NCBI RefSeq assembly: GCF_002078875.1
Contig: NC_034414.1
Span: 35,114,826 to 35,178,825, forward strand
Length of the DNA stretch: 64,000 nt
Direction of reading: 5' to 3'
From: Numida meleagris
Lineage: Eukaryota; Chordata; Aves; Galliformes; Numididae
The notes under the pieces were generated by a model. It saw nothing but the letters and a program-made list of their open reading frames with translations. It made no database searches and was not told the DNA's origin. Numbering within the stretch: position 1 is the stretch's first letter; every line of letters begins with the position of its first letter. Made by a program: the position numbers and the translations under genes. This document shows positions 39,101 to 51,100 of the stretch, piece after piece.

Positions 39101-42100
39101 GCATTTTTACCCAAGTTGGCTCCAAAGGGATGTCTACCATGAAAGGTGTATTTTGGTTCCTGTGATACAAAGTTTTTTTCAGTTTTTGGTCTTATGGCTT
39201 ACTGGCATTTGTTGAAGGTTATTAAAACTTACGTTTTGGAAACAATCAAATCAAGTCATAAATGTTCATTATGACAGTGCTTACTAAGAGATTGGCTTCT
39301 GCCAGACTAAATATGTGCTCGTTTACAAACAAAGGCTGCGTATTAGATTAGGTGATCTCCTGCTGTCATGATCTATATTCCATAGCTGGAAAAAAAAAAA
39401 CACATTTTTTTCTTCCCCCATGGGTTATGGAACAATGTATTTTTTTTTATTTTTTTTTAGATATTGAGCTGCATCTAAAGGCAGAAAGCTTTTCTAATGA
39501 AGTGTTGGATTACAAATTTGAAATGTTTGTATTGAGAATTGTTCTCTATTATTTGTGATTCTCTCCTAGAAAAAAAAAAAAAAAGTAGATGCTGTTTGAA
39601 GTCTGATACAGTTGGTTATAGTCTAAGGAACACAAGGATGCTCAGATCATCAGTTTGATCTGGCAGAGATGAATTTTGATTCCCATTGATAATGCCTCCC
39701 AAGCATTTGTTGTGATGTTTTTCTCCAAGGAGATGGTGCGCTAATAATTCAGGAGGTGAAGTCTATCCCAAAGACAACTTGGAAGTTCAGTGCCTTTTCC
39801 ATACCAAAGGTTCAAACATAAGCACTTTTTCAAAGCCCTCAGCTGTTTCAGTACAGCCAACTCTATAGAGCAGCGTAAACTAATAGTAGACCTGGAAAAA
39901 AAAAGTGCTGTGGCTTTTACTTCCATGCTTTTCTTCAGTCTCTTTCACAGTTCTACTGCCTGTTAAATGCTTGCAGTTCCCTCCTAAAGTTAGATGTAAT
40001 GCCAGTAGATAATTTACTTTGTTACCTGTACCTCCAAAGCGTTGGAGGTACATTTGAGAGATTTGCTACATGCAAATCTGGCAAGTGTAACTCCTTCAGA
40101 AACAGTGAGGTTACTAATAATAAAATTGCTGAATGTCTTTTACTGCTGTGTATATTGAACAAAGCCATGAGGAGAGATAACCACTACCAGAACAAAAGGT
40201 CTGAATTATATATGAATTATTACATGTGTACATTGAAGGGCAATTAACGTTGCATAGTTACGGTTTTCTTTCTGTGTTTCACTGCAGCAGGAACTCCAGA
40301 AGACAAAATGCGACTATTTCTTATCTATTACATCAGCTCATCTCAGGCACCTTCCGAGGTACCATTCTTTACAGCTTATGACACCACATTTTACCAAGTA
40401 GGCTTTTCTGTATTTTATCAGCATTAAGTAGGTATTTCTGCTTCTCTAGGAAGAGAAGTATGACATGCTCAGGTAATAAAAAAAAAACCGTTATGCTGGA
40501 TGAACAGATTCCTTGATTATGCCACAGAATTTATGTAGCTACTACTGTGAAGGATATGCATGGCTATTAAGAAGGAAGATTATCTTTTGAAACATTCGGT
40601 TCAGAGTTACTACAAAACTCACCTTGGCATGCTTTCCATTATAAGTAGATTTATTAAAAAAAACAAAGTTTACATGACACTTTTCACTCTATCCTTGTAC
40701 ATTCAAAAATAATTTGGTCAGTTGACTAGTGGATGCATAATGTAGAAATGCTGTTATCAGAGCAATTCAGGAGCCAATTTCTTAACAGTTCTTTAGAGCT
40801 TATGATGATTAATTTCAAGGAAGTTTTTTATTATACTGTAGAAATATGGGGTAATATATAATTAATATAGACAGCATGGAGACATTCCGTGACGAAATAT
40901 TACACTGACTCAAACTAGTAGAAGAAATTAGGTTGGGTTGGGCAGAGATGCTCTTCATTTTCACTAGCTGCTGTCATGACACTTTACAGAAATCATGATG
41001 CGGTCGGGTTTCTTAAAGGAGCAGATACTGCACACTGTTTCCTTAAAATGCATTTGCTGCAAGTAGCTTTCATTAAACTTAACTGTATTTGTGGAATTAA
41101 ATCCTGTGCACTTACAGCTAAGTTGTACTTTTGTAATTGGGAGAGGATGGGGTTAATAATTGCTTTTTATCTGAATATTAAATAAGCAAAGTTATAGTAT
41201 AGGTGAAGTTAATGTAATCTTGTATTCCACATGGAGAGAGTTAAGAGTAGCTTAAAGCCGTTGCAATTCTCCACTTCATAATTTCAGATTGATTTGGACC
41301 AGTATAAAAAAGCATTGATGGATGCAGGTTGTAATCTTGCTCCTCTGAGCTACATAAAGCAATGGAAGTGAGTAATTTCCTTTTTTTCTTATGTGAGGCT
41401 GTAATTGGGTAATTTTACAGAATTCAGTGGGTATCATACAGTGTAAATTATCTGTAATCATTTATTCTGGCATAATCTTTGCTATCTCTGTTATGGTAAT
41501 ACGTGCAGAATCTTACTTTACAATGGAACTCTAATAATGCCAGAACGCTATTCAGGGTGATGCATATCAGTGTCCTTAATTATCCAAGACAGAAAAAATT
41601 TATGAATTTGGTGAAAAGTCAGGTTAGCTCAGCCTCCAGATTCTGTGGTACGTGCCAAAGGGCCGTGCTGCCTATCAGTTACTGTACATCTTATAAAAAT
41701 AAATTCCTATTAAATATAAAATCTAATTCCTTTCAGTTCCTTAATCATTGTAGATCTAGACGAGAGGGATGCATATGAGAAATAGTTACTTCCAGAAACA
41801 GTTTGAGAAGCATAAGTATTTTCACTTTCATATGACCGGAGTGGGACGCTCTGCAGCAGGATGTGCCATGAGATGAAGCATTTGATTTCTACCCCTGCTT
41901 TCATAGGGCTTTCACTAAGATGGCTTCAGCTCCAACCAGCTATGGAAACTCTACGCCTAAACCTTTGGGGTATGCTTTTGATTAATTGTCGGTAAACCTT
42001 TGGGTTCTTCTGGTTTATTTTAGCAGTACTGAAAGTGTAATTAGGGAAATGGTTTATTCTGGGCTACGTATGGGCACTATATGGAAAAATATATATATAT

Positions 42101-45100
42101 ATATATATAGGCAAAATTAGAAGCACTTATCTCCCATTAACAGTGCACAGGACTTGCATAAAGAAAAAAGAAGTAGCTAGATCCAGAAAGTAACTTAATA
42201 TAGTGATTCCTGTACCTGTAGGAGGAGGTACCTTTCATAGGAGGAGAATTCAGCATGGAACTAAGACAGCCAGCATGCTCAGCCTTATTTAATCCATGGC
42301 AGAAAACAGGAATAGCCCTGTGCATTTGAAATGGATCATCTCTAGGGCTAGGAGACTGTCTGGGAAGCAAGAATGCACTTACTTATTTTTCTTAGGATCT
42401 CCTGGAGAGAGTGTAGTTATTTATTTTAAGACACCAAATGAGAAGGTAATGGCTGTACATAACCCATAGAGAATCCTCGTTACCAGCTGTGTGTTCAGAT
42501 GTGTGCTGTTACTGCCATAAGGAGACTGTTACAGTACAGTTAGAGAGAATTCTGATGCTGACATGGGAAAATCACACCAAAAAAAGCATTCTTGCACTAC
42601 TGAAGGCTTTAACTGTTAAGTGGATCAGAGAGTAGAACACGAGGGTTCCTATTGATAGCTGAGAATCTAACTGCTAAATTATAGCTGTATTCCCATACAC
42701 TTGGTTGCCATGTGGTTTGAAAAATAGCTTGCTTCATGAAAATTGAATGAGTACCTCAGTTGCATTGGCTTTAATAAGAATTGGATATTAATTTTCAGCT
42801 TAAAGATTATATGTAACATTGTCTCTTTTTCATTTGCATTGTTATTTTGATTTTCAGTCTGTTTTCACGCGTTATGAACACAGGATCACAGTTTGTGATG
42901 GAAGGTGTGAAGAACTTGGTACTGAAGCAACAAGTAAGTTTACAGACGAAGCGTTGTCAAGCAGTTGTGAACACTTAGAAGGCATTCCTTTCAGAGCAGG
43001 CCTCATAATATGACAGAGGTAACAAAAGTTGTTTTCCTATTTTGTTATGGTGGCCCACAGTGTCAGAGAAAGATATTGGAAAAAATGGCACCCAGTGATG
43101 TTTGCTGAATGTTTATGGAGACCAAACAGTGGATGTGAGCACAGTGAGGCTGTGAGTGGTCAGTTTCAGCAGAGCAACAGCGGGTCACCTCCACTGGATT
43201 TCTTACAAGCCTGGTATGCAGGCTCTTTTTCAGGGCTAACAAAAATGCAGAGCTAATGTTGACTATGTTGAAAACAATGCTTTGTAGTGAGAATTTCCTC
43301 TGTTAATAGAGTTACTGTGCTCTTTGTATCTGTTGTAGTTTCCGTGGAAATAAATAGGAGACACCATTTTCAGCATGACCTATGTTTATTATGCAGATCA
43401 ATAATTCATAATGCAAAGCAAAATTAGTTTTGTTGCCCTCTATGGGGTGAGTTCTTATCGGAAGTTTCAGAGTAGAGGCAGGACTTGAATTGAGTACTTT
43501 TTTTTTTTTTTTTTTTTGAGGAGCAACTGGAAGAACTGGGATTGTTTAGTCTGGAGGAGGTTCAGGGGAGACCTTATTGCTGTCTACAACTGCCTGAAAG
43601 GAGGTTGTGGCAAGGTGGGGGTTGGCCTCTTCTCCTGGGTAATAGCAGTAGGACTAGAGGGAATGTCCCCATGTTGCTCCAGGGGAGGTTCAGGTTGGAT
43701 ATTAGGAAGAAATTATCCTCCAGAAGAGTGGTCAAGTGCTGGAATGGGCTGCCCAGGGAGGTGGTGGAGTCACCATCCCTAAAGGTGTTTAAGGAAAGGG
43801 TAGATGTAGTACACAGGGACGTGGTTCAGTGAGTAGTGTTGGTGGTTGGTGGACAGTTAGGTCTTCTCCAATCTTAATGATTCTGTGATTCTAAGATCAT
43901 CTAGTCTATATAATGAAAAGAGCTTTACTCGTGTAATTATGAAGTAGTGTCCTAGAGACCTCCAGCTGACAAAAGTCTAACATACTGAGACTCCACTTCT
44001 TCTCTACTTCAGATATGTTTACTAAAGGGGAAGAAAAATGTTTCCATGAAGGCTTTCTCGTTGTAAAAAAAGGACTGAAGCAGAATATTGCACTTCTTAT
44101 GGTACTCATTCATCTACTAAAATTGGACAAAGAAACTTTTCTAAGATTTGGAAGTATTATGTTGCTATTGAAACTGAATTAGAAGTAGCAGCAAAAATAA
44201 CGTTTGCCAATGTGATTCCAGGATATTATTTTGCATTATAATAAGTTAAATCTTTTCTTAATGTGTTCTAGGCAAGTGGAGTTGTTGAGTTTCCTGGTCT
44301 GGCTTGGTATTTGTATTGGCCGCTAGAAAACACCTCTGGATGTGAAACTCTTTTCTTGGCTGAACAGAGGGCTAGTTTGGCTTATAGAAAGCACTGTTCA
44401 TTACACGAATCTTTGGCCATTTGTTGCGTCTGCACTATCTGCTATTACATCTTACATTGTGGTTGCCCCCCTTCCTGGAGGCATTCAAGGCCAGGCTGGA
44501 TGGATCTTTGAGCAACCTGGTCTGGTGTGAGGTGTCCCTACCTATAGCAGGAGGGTTGGAACTAGATGATCTTAAACGTCCCTTCCAACCCAAACCATTC
44601 TATGATCTGCCAGTGTTACTAGTTCCCGGGGAACTTCAGTTTACAAATAATGTGTGTGGAATTCAGAGCAAAATAATTTAATACAAGAGTTAACAGTACA
44701 GTTAGCTAAGTACTGTAATTTCTAACAGGTGCATCCTCAAGTCCTTTGCCTTTATTATGTCCATAAGTGACACTATCAGTACATTGTACAGGCCATTAGC
44801 ACCATGAGACTTTTAAAACTCCTTGAGTTCCTTTCCCAGTAAGCACCAGAAATGCTGTAAATTGACTGTTACTAAATTCACATTGGAACAAGTTACCATT
44901 GTAGAGCGTAGCCTAAGGGTACAGAATTTGTAATCTGAGGCTCTTGGAATGCGCAAAAGTGAGAAGCGACCTTGAGAAAAGACGATTCAGAAGGGATGTT
45001 TATATGTCCATACATATCTAAGGTGCAGAAGGCAAAGGGCCGAGGCCAGACTCTTTTCAGCGGCACATGGCGATAGGACAAGGGGAAACAGATGCAAACT

Positions 45101-48100
45101 GAAGCATAGGAAGTTCCACACAAATGCGCGTAAGAACTTCTTCACAGTAAGGGTGTACTGGAACAGGCTGCCCAGGGAGGTTGTGAGGGCTCCTTCTCTG
45201 GAGATGTTCAAGACCTGCCTGGATGCCTATCTGCAGCCTGCTGTAGAGGGCCTGCCTTGGCAGGGGGGTTGGACTCAGTGATCTCTAGATGTCCCTTCCA
45301 GTCCCTACAATTCTGTGATTCTTGTTTCTCTAGTGTTGGAAAGTTCTGAAGTGGCAATGCATATACAGCTTTGCAACATCACACTTCCATGTTTGAATTT
45401 CCAGAATTCTGAAATGAAGCTGGGGTGAAAGGTGTCTCGTGTTGAGTGCTGGCCACTGAAGAAGCACTTTACTTCTCAAAGAACAAATACAAAGCTAATT
45501 ACTTTAAAAAATTACAACACCAAAATAGACAACAACTAACTGTTCTATACAGAAGGCAATTCAGGTGATGGTAGTGTTCAGCTTCTTCAAAACATAAGAG
45601 CAAAACACTTTTAGTATTTCAAATGTTCTACTGATTATCCTATGAATAAGCCTTAGTAAGCACTTTAGTATTCCATTACTTTCATGTTTTGTTTCATAGA
45701 ATCTACCAGTCACGCGTATATTGGACAACCTTATGGAGATGAAGTCAAACCCAGTGAGTATAACTGCTTTCACATGAGAAGAGATAATAGTCAAAGAGAG
45801 AACTTGCCAAATGAAATCTTTAGGCTGTGTTATGGTAATATACCATTACCTGTTCTTTGTTCATGATAATGCAGTGCTTTATTTCACTACTAGATACTAC
45901 TTTTATGCTAAACAAATTGTATGGAATAGTTATGAAAATGTTTCTAAGTCATGACATTTGATGGTGGCTGAGACTGTTTTTTTTTGGGGGGGGGGAGAGA
46001 GGGGGGGGGAGGCCTAGTCTGAGCTTCCATTACTTTTTTATTGTACTGTCTTTTTGTTGCTCCTGAATTTCCAAAAGTTTAAACAATGGTCTGAAATTGT
46101 TCTTGAATCAAAGTGATTTTTTTACGAGCACAGTATCAAAAATTAAGTAGACATGAACAGGTTTAGTACAGAAAGTTTTTCTTCCTGCATCTTTGAAGCT
46201 TTGCTGTTTGGAGAAAAATATTTTAGCAGTCCTTCATTTGCAACCTGGTTGGTTGGTTGGTTGGCTTTGTCAGACAAGTCCTCTCTTCTCCTTGTGAAAA
46301 ACTTAATTAGACTTGCCTAAGTTTACAAAGCTTTGATTGTGCACGCTCAAGACAAGTGTTAGAATTTACAGCTAAAAATAGTAAATATATAGTAAAAAAA
46401 AAAAAAAAAGCTTTGACTGAAAGATTTTAATTCCATCAATGAGCCATTGATGGTAGATATGACCATTCTATATATCAAATAGTAATATGATGTGGCAGAC
46501 GTATTAACCTTTTAAAATGGCTTTCAGAAAAGTAAGATGAGAAATAGCCATTAAAATTGTTCTGTAAGATCACCTGACAGTCATTTTCAGTGACATCGTA
46601 ATCACACAAGAGACGTAAAAACAGTAATATCTCACATTAGTTGAGCAGTGTACTTAGAACTATGGTAAATCCTGTTGAATTCATCTTATGAGCAACATTT
46701 TGGTTTGGTAACAAAAAACTCATTTTTGCACTATTTTCCTTAACAAATGTGTAAAGTAGTACAAAGAACACATGGATTTTTGTAATTCTAGCTGAATTTT
46801 TTGCATTGTTTGGCTCTTCAGAGCTGGTCAGTGATGTGTATCCAGCAATCCATCTTTAATAGAGTATGCCTGTATGAGTTAGCAATTCACTTGTCAGCTC
46901 TTCTGAGCTATGCATGGCCAACAGGTTTCATGGTGGGCTCCACTCTGCACTGCCGTGGTTATGACAGAAACATAGGTAGGCGTGCCTGGAAAGTAGCAAA
47001 ACTCAGTACATTTAAAATAGTCTACTTCCAGACTCAGATATTAACAATATGTAAAGGCAGGCAAATAATAGAAGCACAGCTAAATAACCAATATGCAAGT
47101 AGCTTTTTAAAAATTATTTATAGGTAGTGAGTCATGATTGTTAGGTGGAAAACTTGCTTTCTCTTAGCAAGCCAAGAAACTAACGTTAAATTTTCAGCAG
47201 CAGAGTAGATCGTTGTCCCTGTTTCTAAGTCTTGAAAAAAGATGTACAGGGTTAATGTATCTGGTCAACCAGTAGAGGTCACTGAGAACACTTACTTAAA
47301 ATGGAAATCAGATATTGAAAACTGGTAACCTAGAAGTAGGTGAAAACTTAAACAAAATTTAAAAATAAAGACGAGCTTCCTCAAGCTACAAGTTTAGGAA
47401 CTTACTTGGAGAAGTTTACAATTCATATGTTCTCTTTTTGCTGACATGATACTGTCACATGGCAGTCAGAGAAGGCAGTCAACATCACTTTGCTAATGTA
47501 ACACAATGGAAAGCACAGTAATGACAGCAGAGCAGCAAGGTCCTAGGCTGCAGCAAGTGAGGACTTGCTCAAATGCAGCAGCTGTGGCCACAGAAACAAA
47601 GGAAAGAAGCTACTTACCTTTAGAAGGTGTCAGCTACACAGGAATCTCCAGCAAGATACCTTTGTCTCCCCTGCCAACCCTTAAATGAGGTCTGGGAAGG
47701 ACCAGAAGGAGGTACCCGTCTGGTCACTCAGGTGCATTGCCTACACCTGAGCTCCCCTGGATTAGTTCACCAGGTGCTTTCCCACCAGGTGCTCAATCGC
47801 TGCTTCAAGCCACGACTTAGCATTTCTGCTACAGCTAACTTTGAGAAAACATTGATCTTCTCACTTGAAAAGAGAGAGATTGTTTCAATCTATCTGTCAG
47901 TGACTTCATGTTTCACTGCCATGTCAGATACAAGAATTCCTGATCCAAAACAGGGAGTCCTACTTTGCAAGTCATAAGAGACCGGGCAAGCCTTTAAGGA
48001 GTCCTAACACATAGGAAAACAGAAGCAACTCTTGGAGTAAGTTAGTTCAAGAAGGAAAATAAATACAGCGCATTATTATTTGTTAGCCGCTTTTCCTGTG

Positions 48101-51100
48101 TCAGTTTAGTATTTATATAATTTTATGCCCACAGGAAAAGTACTCAGAAGTCATAATGAGAAAATGTTTTTAATATAGTTGTTTAACTCTGATTTTATTT
48201 CAGTCATTAGTCCATAATTCATTCTAATTATCAGAGTTAAAGTACCTGCTAAAGTGTTCTAAACTACCTCTCAGTCTTGTTTAGTGCTTTCCGTGTGTTT
48301 CTAGCTCTCTCATTGTTTAGAATTGCTGTACCACCTTTACAAACCAGGCTCTGAGATCGTGAAGGGGGTAGACCTTGCAAATGCAGCTGAAATTTCCAGG
48401 GGAGAGTACTTATTTAATTTAGATATAATATCACACTGACTTATTTTGAAATATTAAGGACCTCTACAATTACATAAATTCTTTAATAAGGCGCAAGTGA
48501 GGATAAGATATATAATATTTAGTATACATGGTGTAGTTAAACATAGAAAATACCATTTGACATTATGTACAGTTAAGCTTTGTGTGCACTAGTAAATGCC
48601 CCAGCTAATTTGTCTACTACTAGAAAATTATTTGTTACGCAGAATCCTCAGAACGTGGAGATCTTTCTTGTAAGCACCAGATGAAATCCAGTTCAGTCTC
48701 ATATACACTTTATCCAAAAAGTAAAATATCTGGATGAAACCGTAGCATAGAAAGAGACTAAAGCCAAGCAGTTGTCAGAAGCGGTTATTAAGAAGCTTTG
48801 TTTTTCCATCGGTAAGACTTGGTAAAAACCCTGCTTGCTGCCAGTAAAAATATTGGAAGTGCCTCAATGTTTTGCACAAAAAAATATATATATAGTTTAG
48901 ACAGTCAAACTTTTCAAATTCTTGTGGAACTCATTTCTTCCTCACAAGCTTAATTTTGGTTTAATAGCAGTCATAAATCATGAAATGAAAAGGGTAAGTT
49001 TCGTAACAGTAGCAGATTTTGATCTATCTTGTATTTAGCATTCATTGCCTTAGAAGTGTTTTGGTTTATGGTATTAAATCACTAGCAGATCTCTGTAACC
49101 TGGAAAACGTTAGCATTTATAAGTCAGCCATAACTAACCGCCTGATGTTCCTCTAAAGCTGGTGACAGCTTAATCTTTCTTTCTACATGTTGCCCTTCTG
49201 TTGGGATTTATTACGCAACCAACCAAAGTATGTTTTGGAAATTGTGTAATAGTCAATTGTAGCTGAATCAGAAACAGTTTCTCTCTCTGTGTTTATTCTT
49301 CACTGGCTCAGTTACATACAAATACAGTGTGCACACCCCAATTAATTTTGAATGATGCATCTGCTAAATTCAGAAATCACAGCGGTTTGATTGATTGCTA
49401 TTTGATGGAACAAATGGAGAAATTTATGAGCCAAAATTCTTACCTTTTGAGATAAAAATGTTCTTTTGAATAGGAGACAGATGACTACCGATACTTTGAC
49501 CCCAAGATGCTGCGAGGCAGTGACAGGTGAGTTTATTGTGAGTTTTGCTCAGTTCCTTCCCCGTGAAAAGGCTAACTTGAAGTAATTCTTATCTTATTTG
49601 CTGATCCTGTAAGATCTCTAATTATTCATTGTAAGACGATGATCAATAGGAAATCACAACTGGAACCTGGATCAACCAGATAAGTTTCTGTAAAAAAAAA
49701 AGTTTGTTCCAGTGACTGAATGTGCTGCTAAGTTGTACATTTAACAATAACGCATGTTAGAATTTTTCTATAATACTGCTTGGTTTCTTTGAAACTCTGT
49801 TTTTACACTGTTAAATTAAAAAGTCACTGAGTGGTAGCACACCAGAATTCCAACTTGAATACAACCCTTAGTGATCATTTAGTAAATTTTTGAAAACAAA
49901 AAACAGACTGCATTTGCTCCTGTATAGACAGGTGCACGTGTAAGTTCATGTGCATATGAGGGGGGGAGTCACAGTTTACCAGTGAAAGAACAGAAGAAGA
50001 ATTGCACTAGAAGTTCACAGATTTGTCTTCTGCTTCAGGGAGCAGTATCCATGGCTGATAACCTCACCTCCCACATCCTAGGTAATGGAGAAGACAATGT
50101 TAATGTGCCTTCTAAAAACAACGCTCTTCTGAGCTATGGGAGAGCAGTTGGCTCATTTAATTTTTAGAGGTTTATTACTACGTGAATATAGACCTCTGCT
50201 TTTAGTTATTTGCATTATACAAGAACTTAACGCTATTGGAAATTTACTTTCCATGATTCATGAACAGATTAAGTAATACTGAGAAGCAAATCTCAGAGGA
50301 TACAAATGTTTCATTGCAAAGTATTATTACGGCCTAAATAACTTCAAAGGCTAAGTAGATTTTGAACGCAAAGAAAAATTTGTATTTTGTTTCATTTGTA
50401 TTGCAACTTTCTTTCATTCTGCTTTTGTAATGTTTGAAGGATTTTTCTCTATCACCCTAACTTCCTCCTTATGTCATTTCAATTCTGATGTTGTTGCTGT
50501 AATGTTGGATAGCACAACATGCACATGCTGCTGATAGTAATTTCTGAGATTGTGAAGCATCGATAAGCAGAAACACAGGCGTCACAAACAGTGCTGATTG
50601 TACTGATGCCATTGTTACTCCTGCATCTCTCACTGTGGTTGCGCTCCTGGTTGGCAGCACTGGAGTTTGAACTTAAAAGCAGCATTGTCATAAAACTTGT
50701 GATCCAAACAGCAACCTTAAACTTGAGGAAGATAAAGCTATTTACTTTACTCATGTGTTTGTTCCTATAAAATGATGATTTTCCATGAAAAATAATTTAA
50801 ATAAAGTAGCTCTGAGGTATGCAAAAAGGCAAGTACTGTTCTTCTTTACATTTTTGTCTAATATTGTTTAGTATTCCATAAACACAGTACATGAGAGAAA
50901 ATGTTTATATTTCTTTTTTTATAGCTCAGTTCCACGAAACAAAAATCCATTCCAGGAGGTAAGTCATGTAGAAGGTACTTGTCAGTGTTCATGTATTAAA
51001 AATAAAAAATAAAGTAGTCATTTTTGGTAGTTAAGGAAAGAAGAGACCTTGTTTGCAAGAATCACTTAGTCTGCTTACCTCTAGTATTAACTGCAGCGAG

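Larger units (their letters stand above)
37281..42857 (+). other. SCFD1 introns 15-18 (between exons)
   Basis: Introns of 3007, 929, 539 and 888 bases. Contents are unique AT-rich DNA with A or T homopolymers (39570-39585, 38807-38818) and an (AT)n at 42089-42109. No transposon of clear family or RNA gene seen. Confidence 0.7.
42934..45699 (+). other. SCFD1 intron 19, transposon-dense
   Basis: 2.77 kb, of which roughly 45% is mobile-element DNA: one mariner derivative and three CR1 fragments, all CR1 copies in the sense orientation. No host coding sequence between the exons. Confidence 0.8.
45754..49473 (+). other. SCFD1 intron 20
   Basis: 3.7 kb. It holds a G-run (45986-46012), a (TTGG) repeat near 46243-46265, a poly(A) tract at 46393-46410, and a GC-richer patch at 47500-47960 of uncertain nature. 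Confidence 0.7.

Noticed and set aside
50479..50754. 91-codon minus frame with a hydrophobic start resembling a signal peptide
   Set aside because: Intronic, no cleavage-site or domain pattern beyond hydrophobicity, and not supported by splice or promoter context.
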